From the NCBI GenBank assembly GCA_051001455.1, contig JBPCNH010000028.1, positions 1 to 55,702 on the forward strand: 55,702 nt of DNA, in the 5' to 3' direction. Of the stretch, positions 50,843 to 55,702 are shown one piece after another; within the stretch, counting starts at the first letter, position 1; each line of letters opens with the position of its first letter. Made by a program: the position numbers and the translations under genes. The notes under the pieces are model-generated. The model did not search any database. It was not told the origin of the DNA and was given only the letters and a program-made list of their open reading frames with translations. Source of the stretch: JBPCNH01 sp051001455 (GTDB lineage: Bacteria > Actinomycetota > CADDZG01 > WHSQ01).

Positions 50843-50866
50843 GTGCCGCCGATACATCGGCGGCAC
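50843..50866. terminator. Perfect 11-bp hairpin after the pseudogene
   Basis: GTGCCGCCGAT (50843-50853) and ATCGGCGGCAC (50856-50866) are exact complements with only 2 nt between them, so the real loop takes in a base pair. It lies 4 bp after the stop codon. No T tract follows. A strong stem at this place suggests transcription termination or mRNA protection. Confidence 0.6.
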
Positions 50867-51044
50867 ATCGGCGCGCCTTACCCTGTACGGCTGCCGGCCT
50901 CAGCACGCCTTATTTCCTGTGCCGCTGCGAGCCGGTGCTGTGGAAATCGCGTCACGACTGGAGTAGACCTCGAGCACCGACAACAGCTTCTGGCAGAACC
51001 TTCAACGGGCGCGGTGGGCAGCTCCTGCCGCGGCAACGTTCATC

Positions 51045-51644
51045 TTGGTCGCCCTGGTAGTCGCCTCACTCGTGCCGAGCGGGGACGGGGAACCCCGGTC
51101 GGCACCGGGCGAGACCACGATGCCGGACGAAACGGCTGCGCCCGCCCGGTCGCCTACTCCGTTAGAGGAAGGATCGCCGTACCCCTCACCCGCGGAGCCT
51201 CTCGTCGAGAGCGAACGTTTCGTCAACAAACGAGGTGGCTATCGCTTTTCTTTGCCCGAAGGTTGGAAGGCGAACAAGAAGGGACCAAGGACCGAGCTGC
51301 GCGGTCCCAAGCGCGTCGCGGCGATGTCGATCGCGCCCATCAAGACTCATTCACTGAAGAAGGTGTCACGTTCGTTGGTTCGCTCGATCCGCGCCGGTTA
51401 CAGCAAAGTGAAGGTGGAGGGCAGAGAGAACAGTCCGATCGGCGAGCTGCGTTCGCGCGCCGTCGCCGGACGGGCAGTCAACGAGCGGGGAGCGAAGCTG
51501 AGGTTCCTTGCCATCGCGATCAAGGGATCCAAGCGGTTCTTCGGGGTCGGCGTGTTCACCCCGAGGTCTTCGGACCCCTCGCAGGTCGTTCCTGCGGTCC
51601 AGACGATCGTCTCTTCCTTCGAGCCGGTGAAGCGGCGCTCCTAG
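51045..51644 (+). CDS. Membrane-anchored or secreted protein of unknown function
   Basis: At least 199 residues from TTG 51045. The frame is open and coding-like upstream to the TAG at 50970: NSFWQNLQRARWAAPAAATF then ILVALVVASLVP would form a complete N-terminal anchor, but that part has no ATG, GTG or TTG start. After a Pro/Thr/Glu-rich linker comes a domain (about 58-195) with GGYRFSLPEGWKANKKGPRTELRGP-like sequence, as in PsbP/LpqN-like surface proteins. The C-terminus (VVPAVQTIVSSFEPV) fits that fold. Either the start is unusual or the gene has lost it. Confidence 0.6.
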   Translation: MVALVVASLVPSGDGEPRSAPGETTMPDETAAPARSPTPLEEGSPYPSPAEPLVESERFVNKRGGYRFSLPEGWKANKKGPRTELRGPKRVAAMSIAPIKTHSLKKVSRSLVRSIRAGYSKVKVEGRENSPIGELRSRAVAGRAVNERGAKLRFLAIAIKGSKRFFGVGVFTPRSSDPSQVVPAVQTIVSSFEPVKRRS

Positions 51645-51673
51645 GAGACGGTGGGTAGGGGAGAGGTCGCGAT

Positions 51674-51709
51674 GATGCCCGGAGCGTCGTGGTGACCGCT
51701 CCGGGCATC
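51674..51709. terminator. 13-bp stem between convergent genes
   Basis: GATGCCCGGAGCG (51674-51686) pairs fully with CGCTCCGGGCATC (51697-51709) around a 10-nt loop. It sits between the ends of the plus gene (51644) and the minus gene (51733), so it may stop transcription from both sides. No T tract is visible. Confidence 0.75.
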
Positions 51710-51732
51710 CGTTCACCTCTACCGTGCGTCGC

Positions 51733-51891
51733 CTACCAGTAGTGGCGACGCCCGCCGACGGCCCGATCCATACTCCCGAGGATCCAGAGGATGGCTCCGA
51801 CGACGATGAGGATGATCCCGATCGTCCACAGGATGCCCGGTAGATCGAGCAACGCTGTGAGGATCAACAACAGAGCTCCAAGAACGATCAT
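51733..51891 (-). CDS. DUF6131-type small hydrophobic protein
   Basis: A 52-residue protein from ATG 51891 (gggagg upstream; GTG 51894 is also possible). Two hydrophobic segments, MIVLGALLLILTALLDLP and ILWTIGIILIVVGAILWILG, and the conserved end VGGRRHYW. This matches the actinobacterial DUF6131 family, whose function is not known. The longer upstream frame lacks a ribosome site. Confidence 0.85.
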   Translation of the reverse strand: MIVLGALLLILTALLDLPGILWTIGIILIVVGAILWILGSMDRAVGGRRHYW

Positions 51892-52045
51892 CACGCCTCC
51901 CTGTACTCGAGTTACATGGGGCCTCGTACTAGATGACATTCCCGCCGGGGCCTGCCGGAAACTCATTGGATCGAAGGTAGGTCTCAGCCGGCCACCGTTA
52001 TCGGCCTATTTGTCGGGTTCGGTCTTCAAGCCGCATAATCAGACG

Positions 52046-54757
52046 ATGGGGGATTCTAGTGAGGGGTTGCCTTCTGGGGTCGTGACATTCCTCTTCACCG
52101 ATGTCGAAGGTTCGACGAGGATGCTGCGCCGAGTGGGCGACGAGATGCAGGGCCTGCTCGACGCGCATAACGATCTCCTTATCACGGCTGCACGTGAGCA
52201 CGACGGAGTTTTCATCGAGGCGACGGGAGACGGTCTGTTCTTCGTTTTCGCCGACGCCTCCTGCGCCGTTGCCGCAGCGGTCGCGGCACAGCTCGCCCTT
52301 ACAACCCACGAGTGGCCGAAGGACGGTGAGCTGCGCGTTCGCATGGGTCTGCATAGGGGACCGGCGCGCCCTGTAGGAAGGACCTATGTGTCCTTAGCCG
52401 TCAACCAAGCTGCGCGTATATGCGCAGCCGCACATGGCGGACAGATCCTCGTATCCGATGACGTGCGGGACAACGCCACACTTCCAGATGAGGTCACCGT
52501 CAGCCGTCTCGGTAGTTTCAGGCTTAAGGATTTCGATGCAGCGGTACCTCTTTCTCAACTCAATCACCCGGCCTTGCGGTCGGAATTTCCCGCTCTGCCG
52601 ACGGCGCTCCATCCCGGACACAATCTGCCGCTGCCGACCACCTCGTTCGTCGGGCGCAGCGATGAGCTGCGTGATCTGTGTGAATTGCAACCACTCAACC
52701 GGTTCATCTGCGTGGTTGGCCCCGGAGGTTCTGGAAAGACGCGCTTGGTGTTTGAGTTTGCCACCACGGTCGCATCCGAATATCCGGACGGTGTCTGGGT
52801 TGTGCCGCTGGGAGGCTTAGCACCAGGTGCATCCATCATCGACGCTGTTTCCGCAATGGTCGGAGCACGCGAACAAGCCGACGACCGAGGTCTGGCGTCT
52901 CTGCTCGATCGACTCGAGGCGCGCCGGTTGCTGCTCGTTCTCGATAATTGTGAGCATGTTCTTGATGATGTAGGGACTCTCGTAGAGAGCGTTCTAAGCC
53001 GATGCTCCCGTGTGTCTATCGTGGCGACGAGTCGCGAGCGAGTGGGTATCGCAGGCGAGCTTGTCTATCGGTTAGAGCCGCTGCGATTGCCGTCCTTGGA
53101 CACGCCGATCGCGGAGCTCTCTAGCTTCGACTCGATCGATCTGTTCATCGCACGGGCGACGCTCGCCTATCCCAGGTTCACGTTGACCGACGAGAATGCC
53201 CCCGACGTCGCTACGATCTGCCGCCAGACCGACGGGATCCCCCTCGCGATCGAGCTGGCTGCGGCGAGGATGTCGATCCTGTCCGCGAGAGCGATCGCTA
53301 CCGGCTTAGAGCGTGGCATCTCACTACTCAGGCGGCGCGGTGGCGACGATCGCCATCGCACCCTGCATGACACATTGATGTGGAGCCATGGCCTGCTCGA
53401 CGATCCAGAGCGCGCCCTGTGGCGCCGGTTATCTGTGTTCGTCGGAAGCTTCGGGTGGGATGCCGTGGTGCAGGTCATGGGCGAAGACGAAGTGTCTCTA
53501 CTCGAAGTCTTCAGTTCACTTCTCGATAAGTCCTTGGTCGCGCGCTCCGGCGAGGACAGGTATCAGTTGCATGAGACGGTTCGCTCTTTCGCTAAGGATC
53601 TGCTGGTGGGTGCCGGCGAGCACGAGGCGTACGCGCAGCGTCATGCACAGTGGGCGTACTCGGTGGTTCGCGACCTGTACGGGAGACCGGCGAACGAGGA
53701 ACGGGCCGCGCAGTATGCGCTCGAACGAGAGAATCTGCTCGCGGCTTGGGCCTTCTGGCGAGAGCAGCCTGTCACCGAGCAGTGGCTGCGCATGTCTGCC
53801 GCTATAGGGAGGCTCGCCGGGTCCACCGGACGCATGAGTGAGGCAGGTCGCGTAGTGATGGCCGCTATCGAGAGAGCAACCATCCAGATCCCCGGGCGCG
53901 CCGAGCTGTTCTCGGCTGCGGCATGGGTCTTCGACTACCTCGACGAATGGGAGCGCGCGGAAGAGTACGCGCGCTGGGCGGCGTCTGAGGGGGCCGTCGA
54001 AGACGATGTCGGCGCGATACAGACGGGACGTTATGTCCTCGCGAATCTCTTGCAACGGCGGGGTCAGAACGCCGAGGCCTTGGAGCAGTATCAGATGTTG
54101 CTTGCGCTGGCGCACGCTTACGAAGACCGATCGCAACAAGCGGCAGTTCTGAGCGGCGTGGCGATGTGCAACTGGGCCCTGGGAGACACGAAGAGCTGTC
54201 GCGAACACGGTGAGGAACTCATCCGGACGGCTCGAGCTATAGGGGATGTTCGGGCCCAGGGCCTCGGGTACATCCGGCTGGCCATGGCAGCTGACCTAGA
54301 TCAAGCACCTGCTGAATATGCCCGGCGCATGCGGAGTGCCTGGGAACTCGCCGAGAAGAGCGGTGATCCCGGGCTGGTGGCCGAGACGTCTCTGTGCCTC
54401 GCAGAGTGTGTCGACGAGGTCGAGGCTAGGACACTGGCCATCACCGGCGTCGAGATCATCCTGGCCTGCGAGGTGTCGGTCGATGCCGATTGGCTGTTCA
54501 TGTTGGCGCGCGCCGCCGCTTCCGCGGGAGATCCATCCCTAGCCGCGCAGTTCCTCGGTGCGTTGAGGGCGCGACTGGAGCATGGAGACGCACTCGCGCC
54601 TCCGGACGAGCGTTCCACCGAAGCCTTGACTGAGCGGCTGCGCTCGCAGCATGGAGACGCCAAGGTCGAGGCGGAGATGGCAGCGGGGAGGGCTCGGGAA
54701 GACCTTTTGTCTTACGGTCTCGAGATCTTGCGTCGAAGGCGGCACATAGCGTCCTAG
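52046..54757 (+). CDS. Class III cyclase domain - NB-ARC-like ATPase - helical repeat regulator
   Basis: A 903-residue protein from ATG 52046. The cyclase domain (about 10-170) has FTDVEGSTRM (D19) and TGDGLFF (D62). A STAND ATPase follows: FVGRSDELRD, Walker A VGPGGSGKT (224-232), Walker B LLLVLDNCEHVLD (about 296-307), then a winged-helix-like and helical-repeat region to the end. No LuxR-type DNA-binding domain is present. It is like the protein at 24160 in design, but the ATPase is closer to the LuxR/AfsR-type group (DNCEHVLD). It probably controls a partner by nucleotide-driven assembly. Confidence 0.9.
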   Translation: MGDSSEGLPSGVVTFLFTDVEGSTRMLRRVGDEMQGLLDAHNDLLITAAREHDGVFIEATGDGLFFVFADASCAVAAAVAAQLALTTHEWPKDGELRVRMGLHRGPARPVGRTYVSLAVNQAARICAAAHGGQILVSDDVRDNATLPDEVTVSRLGSFRLKDFDAAVPLSQLNHPALRSEFPALPTALHPGHNLPLPTTSFVGRSDELRDLCELQPLNRFICVVGPGGSGKTRLVFEFATTVASEYPDGVWVVPLGGLAPGASIIDAVSAMVGAREQADDRGLASLLDRLEARRLLLVLDNCEHVLDDVGTLVESVLSRCSRVSIVATSRERVGIAGELVYRLEPLRLPSLDTPIAELSSFDSIDLFIARATLAYPRFTLTDENAPDVATICRQTDGIPLAIELAAARMSILSARAIATGLERGISLLRRRGGDDRHRTLHDTLMWSHGLLDDPERALWRRLSVFVGSFGWDAVVQVMGEDEVSLLEVFSSLLDKSLVARSGEDRYQLHETVRSFAKDLLVGAGEHEAYAQRHAQWAYSVVRDLYGRPANEERAAQYALERENLLAAWAFWREQPVTEQWLRMSAAIGRLAGSTGRMSEAGRVVMAAIERATIQIPGRAELFSAAAWVFDYLDEWERAEEYARWAASEGAVEDDVGAIQTGRYVLANLLQRRGQNAEALEQYQMLLALAHAYEDRSQQAAVLSGVAMCNWALGDTKSCREHGEELIRTARAIGDVRAQGLGYIRLAMAADLDQAPAEYARRMRSAWELAEKSGDPGLVAETSLCLAECVDEVEARTLAITGVEIILACEVSVDADWLFMLARAAASAGDPSLAAQFLGALRARLEHGDALAPPDERSTEALTERLRSQHGDAKVEAEMAAGRAREDLLSYGLEILRRRRHIAS

Positions 54758-54898
54758 CCGCCCCCTTAGCAGGACGGCCGGGTATATCCGAGGGATTTTC
54801 GATGGGTCCAGAATCCGAACTTCACAGTCGGACGCCGGTGCGCCACTCTTGACTAGACGGCCCGGGAGACGAGGCAGCACTTAGGAGGTGGAGTGGTG

Positions 54899-55106
54899 AT
54901 GAGTACGAGGATCCAGCAGGGCTCGAGCCCGTCACCGGCGCGCGAGTTGTGGCGGCTGGGGGATTACTCGCAGGTGGTCACCGACGTGGTCGGGGGCTTG
55001 GGCCCCGTCTGCTCTCGAGGACGCGCGCGCCACGAACATCGGACCGCCGGACGGCCCCCCCATATACGAGTACGAGTACGTCGTGTTCACCGCGCGCAAG
55101 CGCTAG
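54899..55106 (+). pseudogene. SAM-dependent methyltransferase remnant, middle deleted
   Basis: ATG 54899 (taggaggtgg upstream) begins MSTRIQQGSSPSPARELWRL then GDYSQVVTDVVGGLGPV, the typical N-terminus of a class I methyltransferase. After about 55008 another frame takes over with ATNIGPPDGPPIYEYEYVVF then TARKR and a stop, the typical C-terminus. The SAM-binding core of about 200 residues is missing. As with the genes at 9156 and 50474, both ends remain and the middle is gone. Confidence 0.65.
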
Positions 55107-55132
55107 GGGTGTCGCCCCTGGGCCGAGCTACG

Positions 55133-55702
55133 TCACCTGGGGGCGATGAACAGAGCTTGAGACGACGTTCCTATGGGACCTTCGAGGTCGTAGAGGCGTG
55201 CCGACGTCAATGCGATGCCGGTGGGCGCCGGCGTGGTGGTTGCCTCGATCTTGATCCACTCCGTGCGCGGCAACCGGTGGAGGTAGACAGCTAGGTCTGT
55301 GTTGATGTAGATCCACTCGCGGAAGTCGAGCGCACCCGAAACCCCGCTTGCAGAGTCGGCAACGGCGAGAACCTTGACCAGTGGCGAATCCTCTTCACCA
55401 TCTACGAGCGGGACCAGCGTGCGGATCCATGCTGTGGCGGGCCCGGGCGCGAAGAACGATCCCGTGACGAAACGCCATTCGGTGCCATGCAGGTAGGTCG
55501 TCGGCGGGACGATCGTGGAGGGGTCCATCGCCTCGTACTTGTCGGGAGGTGCCTGTGGCTCCGCGGGCGAAGGTTCCGGCAGGTCGAGCTCTGCGATGCG
55601 GATCGCCCACCCCGCCGCTCGCATCACAACCTCGCCGTCCGCTTGGAGCGACGCTTCGATCAGCGCGACCTTCTTGCCCGGTCGTACCACCGTTGTCGCT
55701 AC
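55133..55702 (-). CDS. Acyl-CoA thioesterase-like protein (TesB/4HBT_3 type), 5' end outside window
   Basis: The frame is open at the right edge, so the N-terminus is missing; 189 residues are visible. It starts in a hotdog strand (VVRPGKKVALIEASLQADGE), followed by the helix-strand pattern of the second hotdog (TAWIRTLVPLVDGE, VKVLAVADSASGVSGALDF, INTDLAVYLHRLPRTEWIKI). The end ARLYDLEGPIGTSSQALFIA is the conserved TesB-type C-terminus. It probably hydrolyses an acyl-CoA in the cytosol. Confidence 0.85.
   Translation of the reverse strand, partial: VATTVVRPGKKVALIEASLQADGEVVMRAAGWAIRIAELDLPEPSPAEPQAPPDKYEAMDPSTIVPPTTYLHGTEWRFVTGSFFAPGPATAWIRTLVPLVDGEEDSPLVKVLAVADSASGVSGALDFREWIYINTDLAVYLHRLPRTEWIKIEATTTPAPTGIALTSARLYDLEGPIGTSSQALFIAPR

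Noticed and set aside
1..55702. CRISPR arrays, tRNA or rRNA genes, insertion sequences
   Set aside because: I saw no regularly spaced repeats, no cloverleaf with a TTC arm, no rRNA core sequence and no transposase or integrase motif anywhere in the window.

Overview
The window looks like a chromosomal segment of a high-GC member of the Actinomycetota, probably from a soil or sediment lineage. This is inferred from gene families and codon use, not from a marker gene; no rRNA or tRNA gene is visible. Typical actinobacterial content includes a PPOX-class F420/flavin enzyme, a sucrase-ferredoxin protein, a DUF6131 peptide, an ECF42-like sigma factor with a helical C-terminus, cyclase-AAA-TPR proteins and many translationally coupled ATGA/GTGA junctions.

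Positions 1-9136 form one long plus-strand operon. Four tandem paralogous membrane receptors without an output domain lead into a GAF-SpoIIE phosphatase-RsbW-like kinase fusion and two STAS anti-sigma-antagonist-like proteins, which is a partner-switching signalling module. An uncharacterised protein and an FAD oxidoreductase with an apparent ATA start follow. Positions 9813-13883 are a copper region: a secreted protein that resembles a PHM-type copper monooxygenase fused to a cupredoxin, a second cupredoxin, a CsoR repressor with all three Cu(I) ligands and a matching operator in the divergent promoter, a CopZ-like chaperone and a cupredoxin lipoprotein. No copper-exporting ATPase is present. 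Positions 14399-16695 hold a compact triad: a small protein with DGTD repeats, a JmjC/cupin hydroxylase-like enzyme and a thioredoxin-like [2Fe-2S] sucrase-ferredoxin. This is the best candidate for an undescribed modification system.

Positions 16944-32000 carry a PAS-GGDEF-EAL protein, a subtilisin, a metallophosphoesterase, a double-hotdog protein, a very large cyclase-AAA-TPR regulator, CutA, a LURP-one-like protein, a secreted metzincin and a secreted LVIVD-type protein. Positions 32180-34144 form an accessory patch: an XRE regulator plus MNT nucleotidyltransferase with a palindromic operator, an almost gene-free stretch with a perfect 10-bp inverted repeat, and a lower-GC hypothetical gene that abuts an ECF sigma gene whose 5' end seems to be missing. 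Positions 35486-55702 contain secreted proteins, a heme-copper-oxidase-like membrane protein, an S15/CocE hydrolase, a CBS protein, a second GGDEF-EAL protein, a PfkB kinase, a second subtilase, an SDR, a cation/proton antiporter, a second cyclase-AAA regulator and a partial thioesterase.

A striking theme is gene decay. About ten gaps between intact genes hold recognisable remnants: a cyclase, a DUF1684 protein, a ketopantoate reductase N-terminus, a VKOR half, a two-domain stress-type protein and a methyltransferase, among others. Three of them keep both ends of the gene but lack the middle. This suggests strong deletion-driven erosion, or less likely an assembly problem.
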